From Streptococcus mitis SK579 (GTDB lineage Bacteria > Bacillota > Bacilli > Lactobacillales > Streptococcaceae), in NCBI RefSeq assembly GCF_000257905.1, contig NZ_AJJL01000050.1:1-44602 (forward strand): a stretch of DNA of 44,602 nt. Direction: 5' to 3'. Positions within the stretch are counted from its first letter, which is position 1; each line of letters opens with the position of its first letter. The position numbers and the translations under genes were made by a program. Below are positions 1 through 7,235 of this stretch, in pieces. The notes beneath the pieces are model-generated. The model was not told the origin of the DNA, ran no database searches, and was given only the letters and a program-made list of their open reading frames with translations.

Positions 1-26
1 AGTTTGAAGAGATTTTCGCAGAGTAT
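1..26 (-). repeat. BOX element, edge fragment (boxA end)
   Basis: Read on the minus strand, positions 26 to 1 give ATACTCTGCGAAAATCTC followed by TTCAAAC. This matches the start of boxA in the three complete BOX copies in this window with one change (TCTGCG for TCTTCG). The rest of the element lies left of the window. It sits just beyond the terminator of har. Confidence 0.75.
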
Positions 27-42
27 GAGATTTCGCAGAAGC

Positions 43-66
43 AAAAACAGCCCCCAAGAGGGCTGT
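43..66 (-). terminator. Terminator of har
   Basis: On the minus strand ACAGCCC and GGGCTGT form a 7-bp GC-rich stem (arms at 60-66 and 47-53) with a 6-nt loop, followed by a short T run. It lies 22 bases after the har stop codon. Confidence 0.8.
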
Positions 67-87
67 CGGTTAAGATGAGATTTCAAC

Positions 88-1404
88 TTAAATCGCAAAC
101 AAGTCATTCAAGTTCTCAGCCAAGGTTGGGTGAGTGAAGATTTGTTTTGTGAAGTAAGTGTAAGGAATCTTGTTGTCCATAGCAACAGTGATGATGTTGA
201 TGATTTCTTGAGAACCTTCTGAGAAGATGCTTGCTCCAAGAATTTCTTTTGTTTCAGTATTAACAACAGCTTTGAAAGCTCCGCGAAGATCTCCATTTAC
301 GTGACCGCGAGGCATTGCTGCAACAGGAATTTCCTTAACAGCGTATGGAAGTTTCAAGTCAGCTGCTTGGCTTTCAGTCAAACCGACTTGTGAAAGTGCA
401 GGTGTGATAAACATGGTGTTTGGTACATTGAGACGGTCTTCAAGTGTGTAGCTGCCATCTCCAACAAGGTAGCTGTATACAACACGGAAGTCATCAAGTG
501 AAATGTAAGTAAATTGAAGGCCACCGTTGACATCCCCAACTGCAAAGACACCAGGAACGTTTGTTTGACAATGTTTGTCTACTTTAATAGCACCACGTTC
601 AGTTAGTTCAATATCTGTATTTTCAAGTTGAAGTGGTTCTACATTTGGTTTGCGTCCAGTTGAGTAGAGAAGGGCGTCGAAACGGTAAGTTTCATTTTCA
701 GTTACGAGGAGCACTTGGTCACCATCGTTTTTGATTTCAGTAGTGCGGATATTTTGAAGCAATTCAATACCGTCTTCTTCCATGTACTGTTTAGCAAGAG
801 TTGCGATGGAAGGTTCTGCACGAGGTAGGAAAGTATCCAAGGCATCTAGGACTGTGACTTTGCTTCCAAGTTTGTTGTAAAGACCAGCAAATTCAAGGCC
901 AATATTTCCGCCACCAAGGATTCCAAGTTTTTCAGGCAATTTATCCAAGTTTTGGATACCTGTTGAGTCAAAGACGTTTTTGCTTGTAGCAAGTCCAGGG
1001 ATTGGCAAGACGTTTGAAACAGCACCAGTGTTGATGACGATTGTTTCAGCTGTCAGTTCTTTCTTTTCATCACCAGCTTGGATTTCGATGACTTTATTTG
1101 AAAGGAAGTGAGCTTCCGCATCAAAGATGTCCACGCCTGTACCAGCAACAGTAGCATAGTTTTTACCGTTGAGGCGACCAGTGATAGTGTTTTTAGTAGC
1201 AATCACTTCTTCAAAAGACAAGTCTTTCTCAGCAGCAACTAGCAAAGTTTTAGTTGGGATACAACCAATGTTGATACAAGTTCCACCGTACATAGCTTTG
1301 CTACGTTCAATGAGGGCAACTTTTTTGCCAGCTGAAGCCAATTTACCTGCTAGAGTTTTACCAGCTTTACCAAATCCGATAACGATTAAATCATAAGTTA
1401 ACAT
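88..1404 (-). CDS. har: Flavoprotein disulfide reductase, hypothiocyanous acid reductase (Har/RclA type)
   Basis: A 438-aa cytoplasmic FAD- and NAD(P)H-dependent oxidoreductase of the class I pyridine nucleotide-disulfide family. Visible are an N-terminal dinucleotide-binding loop (GFGKAG, residues 10-15), the redox-active pair GGTCINIGC (Cys43 and Cys48), a second Rossmann loop (ILGGGNIGLEFAG), an FAD-binding ATG-like segment (GVFAVGDV) and a C-terminal dimerisation domain ending in HPTLAE, which supplies the His-Glu pair of the partner active site. Length and motifs fit the RclA/Har group rather than glutathione reductase or lipoamide dehydrogenase (about 450-470 aa). The pneumococcal orthologue, as I recall it (SP_1588), reduces hypothiocyanous acid and so protects against host lactoperoxidase. 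It has an AGGAGG ribosome site 6 bases upstream and its own terminator, so it is monocistronic and divergent from cshA. The family is certain; the Har substrate is carried over from the orthologue. Confidence 0.88.
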   Translation of the reverse strand: MLTYDLIVIGFGKAGKTLAGKLASAGKKVALIERSKAMYGGTCINIGCIPTKTLLVAAEKDLSFEEVIATKNTITGRLNGKNYATVAGTGVDIFDAEAHFLSNKVIEIQAGDEKKELTAETIVINTGAVSNVLPIPGLATSKNVFDSTGIQNLDKLPEKLGILGGGNIGLEFAGLYNKLGSKVTVLDALDTFLPRAEPSIATLAKQYMEEDGIELLQNIRTTEIKNDGDQVLLVTENETYRFDALLYSTGRKPNVEPLQLENTDIELTERGAIKVDKHCQTNVPGVFAVGDVNGGLQFTYISLDDFRVVYSYLVGDGSYTLEDRLNVPNTMFITPALSQVGLTESQAADLKLPYAVKEIPVAAMPRGHVNGDLRGAFKAVVNTETKEILGASIFSEGSQEIINIITVAMDNKIPYTYFTKQIFTHPTLAENLNDLFAI

Positions 1405-1428
1405 TTATCTTCCTCCTATTCGATTTTC

Positions 1429-1434
1429 ATTCTA
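1429..1434 (-). promoter_or_regulatory. har promoter (-10, extended)
   Basis: On the minus strand the sequence TGCTAGAAT gives an extended -10 (TGn plus TAGAAT), 24 bases before the start codon. No good -35 is visible, as is usual for extended -10 promoters. Confidence 0.5.
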
Positions 1435-1574
1435 GCACAAGAAAAAAACTTTTGCACAATTCTGCTACGCTTTAAAAAAGTTTATGGAATAGTGGAAATT
1501 TTAGCCTTACTTTCTCAGAAAAATCGTTTACATGACTTTATTTTTGCATAATGCTATCTTTTAAGCTTGTCTTG

Positions 1575-1583
1575 TGTTATACT
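1575..1583 (+). promoter_or_regulatory. cshA promoter (extended -10)
   Basis: TGTTATACT is an extended -10 element without a clear -35. A transcript starting near 1590 would carry a leader of about 140 bases before the GTG start of cshA. Confidence 0.55.
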
Positions 1584-1690
1584 AGATAGGTTGCAAAGAA
1601 AACAGTACTTTTCTTTCGTGGAAAAGAAGCAACACAGTATTTCATCTAGAATGAGAATACGTCATGAAAAGAAAAGTATAAAAAGCGCTA

Positions 1691-1713
1691 TAGGGTGGCT
1701 TCGCACCACCTTT
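1691..1713 (+). promoter_or_regulatory. Hairpin in cshA leader
   Basis: GGTGG (1694-1698) and CCACC (1706-1710) pair around a 7-base loop, extended by a G-U and an A-U pair. The stem ends about 10 bases before the ribosome-binding purines of cshA, so it could affect translation. No T run follows, so it is not a terminator. A regulatory role is an inference. Confidence 0.4.
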
Positions 1714-1728
1714 AGAAAGAAGAATAAC

Positions 1729-3303
1729 GTGAAATTTAATGAATTAAACTTGTCTGCTGATTTGCTAGCAGAGATTGAAAAAGCTGGATTTGTAGAAGCC
1801 AGTCCTATCCAAGAACAAACCATTCCCTTGGCTCTCGAAGGAAAGGATGTTATCGGTCAAGCTCAGACTGGTACAGGAAAAACCGCAGCCTTTGGCTTGC
1901 CTACCCTTGAAAAAATTCGTACAGAAGAAGCGACCATCCAAGCCTTGGTCATCGCTCCAACACGTGAACTTGCTGTCCAAAGTCAGGAGGAATTGTTCCG
2001 CTTTGGTCGTAGTAAGGGAGTCAAGGTTCGCTCAGTATATGGCGGATCAAGCATTGAAAAACAAATTAAGGCTCTTAAATCTGGTGCTCATATTGTTGTA
2101 GGAACACCAGGTCGTCTCTTGGACTTGATCAAACGCAAGGCCTTGAAATTACAAGATATTGAAACTCTTATCCTTGACGAAGCGGATGAGATGCTCAACA
2201 TGGGCTTCCTTGAAGACATCGAAGCTATCATTTCTCGTGTCCCTGAAAGCCGTCAAACTCTTCTTTTCTCAGCAACTATGCCAGATGCTATCAAACGTAT
2301 CGGTGTTCAGTTTATGAAAGAACCTGAGCATGTGAAAATTGCTGCCAAGGAATTGACAACAGAATTGGTTGACCAATACTATATCCGAGTCAAAGAACAA
2401 GAAAAATTTGACACCATGACTCGTCTCATGGATGTGGAACAACCAGAACTTGCTATCGTATTTGGTCGTACAAAACGCCGTGTGGATGAATTGACTCGTG
2501 GTCTGAAAATTCGTGGCTTCCGTGCAGAAGGAATTCATGGTGACCTAGACCAAAACAAACGTCTTCGTGTCCTTCGTGACTTTAAAAATGGCAATCTTGA
2601 TGTTTTGGTTGCGACAGACGTTGCAGCGCGTGGCTTGGATATTTCAGGTGTGACCCATGTCTATAACTACGATATTCCACAAGATCCTGAAAGTTATGTT
2701 CACCGTATCGGGCGTACAGGTCGTGCCGGTAAGTCAGGTCAGTCTATTACTTTCGTATCACCAAATGAAATGGGTTACCTCCAAATCATTGAGAACTTGA
2801 CCAAGAAACGTATGAAAGGTCTCAAACCTGCAAGTGCAGAAGAAGCCTTCCAAGCTAAAAAGCAGGTAGCTCTCAAGAAAATCGAACGTGATTTTGCAGA
2901 TGAGACTATCCGTGCCAACTTTGAGAAATTTGGTAAGGATGCTCGTAAGCTAGCTGCCGAATTTACTCCAGAAGAATTGGCAATGTATATCTTGAGTCTG
3001 ACTGTTCAAGATCCGGATAGCCTTCCTGAAGTGGAGATTGCGCGTGAAAAACCACTGCCGTTTAAACCATCAGGTAATGGATTCGGTGGTAAAGGTAAGG
3101 GAGGTCGTGGAGGCCGTCGTGGGGACGACCGTCGAGACCATGATCGCCGTGGCAATGGTCGTCGTGATGATTTCAAAAAAGGAAGTCGTGGCAATGATCG
3201 TTTTGATAAGGAAAAACGTTACCGTAAGGATAATAAAAAACCACGCAATACTTCAAGCGAAAAGCAAACAGGCTTTGTTATTCGTAACAAGGGTGACAAA
3301 TAA
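1729..3303 (+). CDS. cshA: DEAD-box ATP-dependent RNA helicase CshA
   Basis: A 524-aa RNA helicase acting in RNA decay, ribosome assembly and cold adaptation. The motifs run in the usual order: Q motif (Gln28), Walker A AQTGTGKT (Lys51), PTREL, DEAD (150-153), SAT, then the second RecA domain with VATDVAARGLD and HRIGRTGR, and an Arg/Gly/Lys-rich basic tail (about 440-524) for RNA binding. I chose the GTG at 1729, although the frame is open back to 1567. The GTG start gives the MKFNEL N-terminus and the length of streptococcal CshA, is preceded by AGAAAGAAG, and avoids putting the leader hairpin inside coding sequence. An ATG at 1651 is the main alternative. It ends at a strong terminator, so it is a single-gene transcript. 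Confidence 0.93.
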   Translation: MKFNELNLSADLLAEIEKAGFVEASPIQEQTIPLALEGKDVIGQAQTGTGKTAAFGLPTLEKIRTEEATIQALVIAPTRELAVQSQEELFRFGRSKGVKVRSVYGGSSIEKQIKALKSGAHIVVGTPGRLLDLIKRKALKLQDIETLILDEADEMLNMGFLEDIEAIISRVPESRQTLLFSATMPDAIKRIGVQFMKEPEHVKIAAKELTTELVDQYYIRVKEQEKFDTMTRLMDVEQPELAIVFGRTKRRVDELTRGLKIRGFRAEGIHGDLDQNKRLRVLRDFKNGNLDVLVATDVAARGLDISGVTHVYNYDIPQDPESYVHRIGRTGRAGKSGQSITFVSPNEMGYLQIIENLTKKRMKGLKPASAEEAFQAKKQVALKKIERDFADETIRANFEKFGKDARKLAAEFTPEELAMYILSLTVQDPDSLPEVEIAREKPLPFKPSGNGFGGKGKGGRGGRRGDDRRDHDRRGNGRRDDFKKGSRGNDRFDKEKRYRKDNKKPRNTSSEKQTGFVIRNKGDK

Positions 3304-3304
3304 G

Positions 3305-3334
3305 AAAAAGCGGTTCAAAATGAATCGCTTTTTT
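3305..3334 (+). terminator. Terminator of cshA
   Basis: AAAAGCGGTTCA and TGAATCGCTTTT form a stem of about 12 bp with one G-U pair and a 3-base loop, followed by a T run. It starts 2 bases after the stop codon. Confidence 0.9.
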
Positions 3335-3355
3335 ATATAAGGAGACCAAGGGTGA

Positions 3356-3415
3356 AAGAAGATGGTGATAGCAAAGGATAGGTGAAATGGAAAGGTATTA
3401 TCCATCCATCTTCTT
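3356..3415. repeat. Spaced inverted repeat between cshA and codY
   Basis: AAGAAGATGG at 3356-3365 is perfectly complementary to CCATCTTCTT at 3406-3415, separated by 40 bases. There is no T run and no reading frame. It could be the ends of a decayed small repeat or part of a structured RNA. Confidence 0.35.
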
Positions 3416-3510
3416 ATGATAATATAATATCAAAAATAAATTAGTTTGTCAATGATAAAAATCTATTTTTCTAAAATATTTCAGCTAGTCTAAATTGCAA
3501 TTAAATAAGT

Positions 3511-3555
3511 AATTTTCAGATAATAATTGAAAATTCAAGCTTTTTATGTTATAAT
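3511..3555 (+). promoter_or_regulatory. codY promoter with CodY-like box
   Basis: TTGAAA (3527-3532), a 17-bp spacer and TATAAT (3550-3555, with upstream TG) make a strong promoter. Positions 3511-3525 read AATTTTCAGATAATA, 13 of 15 matches to the CodY consensus AATTTTCWGAAAATT. A second half-site, TTGAAAATT, overlaps the -35. This suggests autoregulation, which is known for CodY in other Gram-positives. Confidence 0.7.
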
Positions 3556-3581
3556 GATAGCGATTAAATTCGAGGTGAAAA

Positions 3582-4370
3582 ATGGCACATTTATTAGAAA
3601 AAACAAGAAAAATTACTTCTATCCTGAAGCGCTCGGAGGAGCAGTTGCAGGAAGAACTTCCCTACAATGCGATTACGCGTCAACTGGCAGATATTATTGA
3701 TTGTAATGCCTGTATCGTAAATAGCAAAGGACGTCTCCTTGGCTATTTTATGCGTTATAAAACCAATACAGATCGTGTAGAGCAATTCTTCCAAACTAAG
3801 ATTTTTCCGGATGACTACATTCAAGGTGCGAACATGATTTATGATACAGAAGCCAATCTGACAGTTGATCATGATTTGAGTATTTTCCCTGTAGAGAGTC
3901 GTTCGGATTTTCCAGATGGCTTGACAACCATTGCACCGATTCATGTATCAGGTATTCGCCTTGGTTCTTTGATTATTTGGCGTAATGATAAAAAATTCGA
4001 AGATGAGGACTTGATCCTTGTTGAGATTGCCAGTACCGTTGTTGGAATTCAACTCCTCAACTTCCAGCGTGAAGAAGATGAGAAAAATATTCGTCGCCGT
4101 ACTGCTGTCACCATGGCGGTTAACACCCTTTCTTATTCAGAACTCCGTGCTGTTTCAGCGATTTTAGGGGAATTAAATGGAAATGAAGGGCAGTTGACTG
4201 CGTCTGTGATTGCAGACCGTATCGGAATCACCCGTTCTGTGATTGTCAATGCCCTTCGTAAACTTGAGTCTGCGGGGATTATTGAAAGTCGCTCACTTGG
4301 AATGAAGGGAACCTATCTTAAGGTCTTGATTTCAGATATTTTTGAAGAAGTGAAGAAAAGAGATTACTAA
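3582..4370 (+). CDS. codY: GTP/branched-chain amino acid-sensing repressor CodY
   Basis: A 262-aa global regulator. An N-terminal GAF-like domain (about 1-155) binds isoleucine, leucine and valine, and a C-terminal winged helix-turn-helix binds DNA. The latter is visible at about 200-250 as [22 protein letters not shown], followed by the wing. Length and sequence match streptococcal CodY over the whole protein. The start is the ATG after CGAGGTG. The stop codon overlaps the pncA start (TAATG), so the two are translationally coupled. CodY normally represses amino acid uptake and biosynthesis when nutrients are plentiful, and it is reported as essential or nearly so in pneumococcus. The promoter carries a CodY-like box on the -35. 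Confidence 0.96.
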   Translation: MAHLLEKTRKITSILKRSEEQLQEELPYNAITRQLADIIDCNACIVNSKGRLLGYFMRYKTNTDRVEQFFQTKIFPDDYIQGANMIYDTEANLTVDHDLSIFPVESRSDFPDGLTTIAPIHVSGIRLGSLIIWRNDKKFEDEDLILVEIASTVVGIQLLNFQREEDEKNIRRRTAVTMAVNTLSYSELRAVSAILGELNGNEGQLTASVIADRIGITRSVIVNALRKLESAGIIESRSLGMKGTYLKVLISDIFEEVKKRDY

Positions 4371-4945
4371 TGACTAAAGCTTTGATTTCGATTGACTATA
4401 CAGAAGATTTTGTGGCGGATAGTGGAAAATTGACAGCAGGCGCTCCAGCTCAAGCTATTTCGGATGCTATTAGCAAGGTGACTCGATTAGCTTTTGAACG
4501 CGGAGATTACATCTTCTTTACCATTGATGCTCATGAAGAAAACGATTGTTTCCATCCAGAAAGCAAGCTATTTCCTCCTCACAATTTGATTGGGACTAGT
4601 GGACGCAATTTATATGGAGATTTGGGGACCTTTTATCAAGAGCATGGCTCAGACAGTCGAGTCTTTTGGATGGATAAACGCCATTACTCAGCATTTTCAG
4701 GGACTGATTTGGATATCCGTTTGAGAGAGCGTCAAGTATCTACCGTTATCTTAACAGGTGTCTTGACGGATATCTGTGTCCTACATACAGCTATAGATGC
4801 CTATAATCTAGGATATGACATTGAGATTGTTAAACCAGCTGTTGCTTCTATCTGGCCTGAAAATCATCAATTTGCTCTAGGGCATTTTAAAAACACACTT
4901 GGAGCTAAGTTAGTAGATGAAAATTTAAATGAACTTTCAGAGTAA
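4370..4945 (+). CDS. pncA: Nicotinamidase (isochorismatase family)
   Basis: A 191-aa cytoplasmic amidohydrolase converting nicotinamide to nicotinate for NAD salvage. The catalytic triad is in place as Asp9 (SIDYTEDF), Lys103 (MDKRH) and Cys136 (TDICV), and the metal-binding residues Asp53, His55 and His71 are present. These are the positions reported for the pneumococcal enzyme. It overlaps the codY stop by one base, so it depends on codY transcription and translation. No terminator is visible between it and the tRNA gene, though the tRNA has its own strong promoter. Confidence 0.94.
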   Translation: MTKALISIDYTEDFVADSGKLTAGAPAQAISDAISKVTRLAFERGDYIFFTIDAHEENDCFHPESKLFPPHNLIGTSGRNLYGDLGTFYQEHGSDSRVFWMDKRHYSAFSGTDLDIRLRERQVSTVILTGVLTDICVLHTAIDAYNLGYDIEIVKPAVASIWPENHQFALGHFKNTLGAKLVDENLNELSE

Positions 4946-4972
4946 TTTATCTGAAAAAAATTGAAAAAAGTG

Positions 4973-5001
4973 TTGACAAGTATCTCAAAAGTTGATATAC
5001 T
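4973..5001 (+). promoter_or_regulatory. tRNA-Leu promoter
   Basis: A consensus TTGACA (4973-4978), a 17-bp spacer and TATACT (4996-5001) lie 15 bases before the tRNA 5' end. Confidence 0.85.
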
Positions 5002-5016
5002 AGTAAAGTAATCGAC

Positions 5017-5102
5017 GCGGGGATGGCGGAATTGGCAGACGCGCAGGACTAAGGATCCTGTGACCGCTTTAGGTCGTGAGGGTTCAAGTCCCTCTCTCCG
5101 CA
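5017..5102 (+). tRNA. tRNA-Leu (anticodon AAG)
   Basis: An 86-base class II tRNA. The acceptor stem is GCGGGGA with TCTCCGC (one G-T pair), the anticodon stem is CAGGA with TCCTG around loop CTAAGGA, giving anticodon AAG at 5051-5053. A variable arm is visible (TGACCGCTTTAGGTCG) and the T arm is GAGGG-TTCAAGT-CCCTC. The discriminator is A and CCA is not encoded. It reads CUU leucine codons. Confidence 0.95.
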
Positions 5103-5108
5103 TAGGAT

Positions 5109-5141
5109 AAGAGTTAGCTTAGGCTAGCTCTTTTGTTTTTT
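5109..5141 (+). terminator. Terminator of tRNA-Leu
   Basis: AAGAGTTAGC and GCTAGCTCTT form a 10-bp stem with a 4-base loop, followed by a T-rich tail. Confidence 0.85.
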
Positions 5142-5154
5142 ATCTAATTTACGT

Positions 5155-5180
5155 AGAGCAAAAAATTTTTGCTCTTTTTT
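5155..5180 (+). terminator. Second terminator-like hairpin before vex1
   Basis: AGAGCAAAAA and TTTTTGCTCT pair almost without a loop and are followed by TTTTT. It may back up the tRNA terminator and insulate the vex operon. Confidence 0.6.
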
Positions 5181-5182
5181 CG

Positions 5183-5217
5183 CATTTCATAAACATTTCA
5201 TATTTGGATTTTATAAT
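5183..5217 (+). promoter_or_regulatory. vex operon promoter with 11-bp-spaced direct repeat
   Basis: TATAAT at 5212-5217 lacks a recognisable -35. The -35 region instead holds CATTTCATA twice, at 5183-5191 and 5194-5202, one helical turn apart. OmpR/PhoB-class regulators such as VncR bind direct repeats of this spacing. Assignment to VncR is an inference. Confidence 0.5.
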
Positions 5218-5242
5218 AGTCTTACAAATATGGAGGTGACAA

Positions 5243-6520
5243 ATGAATCCAATCCAAAGAGCTTGGGCTTATGTCAGCAGAAAACGACTGAGAAGTTTTA
5301 TTTTATTTCTGATTTTATTGGTCCTCTTGGCCGGAATTTCAGCCTGTTTGACTCTGATGAAGTCCAACAAAACAGTGGAAACCAATCTTTACAAATCACT
5401 CAACACATCTTTTTCTATTAAGAAGATAGAAAATGGTCAGACCTTCAAGTTGTCAGACCTAGTATCTGTAAGCAAGATTAAGGGACTGGAAAATGTCTCT
5501 CCTGAACTGGAGACGATTGCAAAATTAAAAGACAAGGAAGCGGTGAGTGGAGAGCAGAGCGTGGAGCGTGATGATTTGTCAGCTGTAGACAAAAACTTGG
5601 TTAGTTTAACAGCTCTTGAGGATTCATCTAAGGATGTGACCTTTACCAGCTCGGCTTTCAATCTAAAAGAAGGGCGACACCTTCAAAAAGGGGATTCCAA
5701 GAAAATCATCATCCACGAAGAGCTGGCTAAGAAGAATAGTCTTTCGCTTCATGACAAGATTACCTTAGAAGCTGATCAGTCAGAATCTGGCAAAGGACAA
5801 ACAGTAGAGTTTGAGATTGTCGGCATCTTTTCTGGTAAAAAACAAGAGAAATTTACAGGCTTGTCTTCAGACTTCAGTGAAAACCAGGTCTTTACAGACT
5901 ATGAAAGTAGCCAAACCCTTTTGGGAAATGGTGAATCTCAAGTCAGTGCAGCTCGCTTCTATGTAGAAAATCCTAAGGAAATGGATGGACTTATGAAGCA
6001 GGTGGAAAACTTAGCCTTGGAAAGTCAAGGCTACCAAGTCGAGAAGGAAAACAAAGCCTTTGAACAGATCAAGGATTCAGTTGCAACCTTCCAAACTTTT
6101 CTGACCATCTTCCTTTATGGGATGTTGATAGCAGGAGCAGGGGCCTTAATTCTTGTTTTATCTCTCTGGTTGAGGGAAAGGGTCTACGAAGTGGGAATTT
6201 TACTGGCACTTGGAAAAGGCAAGAGCTCGATTTTCCTACAGTTCTGTTTAGAGGTAGTTTTGGTATCTATCGGTGCTTTGCTTCCAGCATTTGTTGCAGG
6301 AAACGCCATTACATCTTATCTGCTCCAAACTGTCCTAGCCGGTGGAGATCAGGCAAGCTTACAAGATACACTAGCCAAAGCAAGCAGTTTATCAACCAGC
6401 ATCTTATCTTTTGCAGAATCCTATGTTTTTCTAGTTCTGCTTAGTTGCTTATCTGTAGCCCTTTGTTTCCTATTCTTATTTAGAAAATCGCCGAAAGAAA
6501 TTTTATCATCTATTAGTTAA
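5243..6520 (+). CDS. vex1: ABC transporter permease Vex1 (FtsX/MacB type)
   Basis: A 425-aa membrane protein. It has one N-terminal membrane segment (about 17-40), a large extracytoplasmic domain (about 50-280) and three C-terminal membrane segments (about 285-310, 335-365 and 390-415) that make up the FtsX domain. Near the end of the second segment is the typical ExGILLALGKGKSSI loop. It is the first gene of vex1-vex2-vex3. The start follows a perfect GGAGGTGA ribosome site. In pneumococcus this transporter lies beside vncRS and was linked to vancomycin tolerance, a claim later disputed. The substrate is unknown. Such systems usually export or sense peptides or extract lipoproteins. Confidence 0.9.
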   Translation: MNPIQRAWAYVSRKRLRSFILFLILLVLLAGISACLTLMKSNKTVETNLYKSLNTSFSIKKIENGQTFKLSDLVSVSKIKGLENVSPELETIAKLKDKEAVSGEQSVERDDLSAVDKNLVSLTALEDSSKDVTFTSSAFNLKEGRHLQKGDSKKIIIHEELAKKNSLSLHDKITLEADQSESGKGQTVEFEIVGIFSGKKQEKFTGLSSDFSENQVFTDYESSQTLLGNGESQVSAARFYVENPKEMDGLMKQVENLALESQGYQVEKENKAFEQIKDSVATFQTFLTIFLYGMLIAGAGALILVLSLWLRERVYEVGILLALGKGKSSIFLQFCLEVVLVSIGALLPAFVAGNAITSYLLQTVLAGGDQASLQDTLAKASSLSTSILSFAESYVFLVLLSCLSVALCFLFLFRKSPKEILSSIS

Positions 6521-6532
6521 GAAGGAGAAATC

Positions 6533-7180
6533 ATGACTTTATTACAATTACAAGATGTTACCTACCGTTATAAGAACACTGCTGAAGCAGTCCTATATCA
6601 GATCAATTATAATTTTGAACCTGGGAAATTTTACAGTATTATTGGTGAGTCAGGAGCAGGAAAATCCACACTCTTGTCCCTACTTGCTGGTCTAGATAGT
6701 CCTGTTGAAGGTTCTATCCTTTTTCAAGGAGAGGATATTCGTAAGAAGGGCTATTCTTACCATCGCATGCACCATATTTCCCTGGTCTTTCAAAATTATA
6801 ACTTGATAGATTATCTTTCTCCACTGGAAAATATCCGCTTGGTCAACAAAAAGGCAAGTAAGGATACACTGCTTGAGCTTGGTTTGGATGAAAGTCAGAT
6901 CAAGCGGAATGTTCTCCAGTTATCAGGGGGTCAACAGCAACGTGTTGCCATTGCTCGTAGTTTGGTCTCAGAAGCTCCAGTTATTCTAGCAGATGAGCCA
7001 ACGGGAAATCTGGACCCTAAAACTGCTGGAGATATTGTCGAACTGCTCAAATCACTTGCCCAAAAAACAGGTAAATGTGTCATCGTCGTAACTCACAGCA
7101 AAGAAGTGGCACAAGCGTCAGATATTACACTTGAGTTGAAAGATAAGAAACTGACTGAAACTCGCAATACTACGAAATAA
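6533..7180 (+). CDS. vex2: ABC transporter ATP-binding protein Vex2
   Basis: A 215-aa MacB/LolD-family ATPase that energises the Vex1/Vex3 permeases. Walker A is GESGAGKST (about 38-46), the Q loop is [13 protein letters not shown], the signature is LSGGQQQR, Walker B is [12 protein letters not shown], and the switch histidine lies in VVTHS. Length is normal for the family. It starts 12 bases after vex1 with an AAGGAG ribosome site. Confidence 0.93.
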   Translation: MTLLQLQDVTYRYKNTAEAVLYQINYNFEPGKFYSIIGESGAGKSTLLSLLAGLDSPVEGSILFQGEDIRKKGYSYHRMHHISLVFQNYNLIDYLSPLENIRLVNKKASKDTLLELGLDESQIKRNVLQLSGGQQQRVAIARSLVSEAPVILADEPTGNLDPKTAGDIVELLKSLAQKTGKCVIVVTHSKEVAQASDITLELKDKKLTETRNTTK

Positions 7181-7235
7181 TATGAGCTTTTTCTGTTAGA
7201 ACTATAAAATAGAACAAAATCTAGAAAGGGAACCT

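Noticed and set aside
1567..1728. 54-residue N-terminal extension of CshA
   Set aside because: Starts at the promoter, lacks a ribosome site, and the GTG at 1729 gives the family N-terminus; kept only as a leader of interest.
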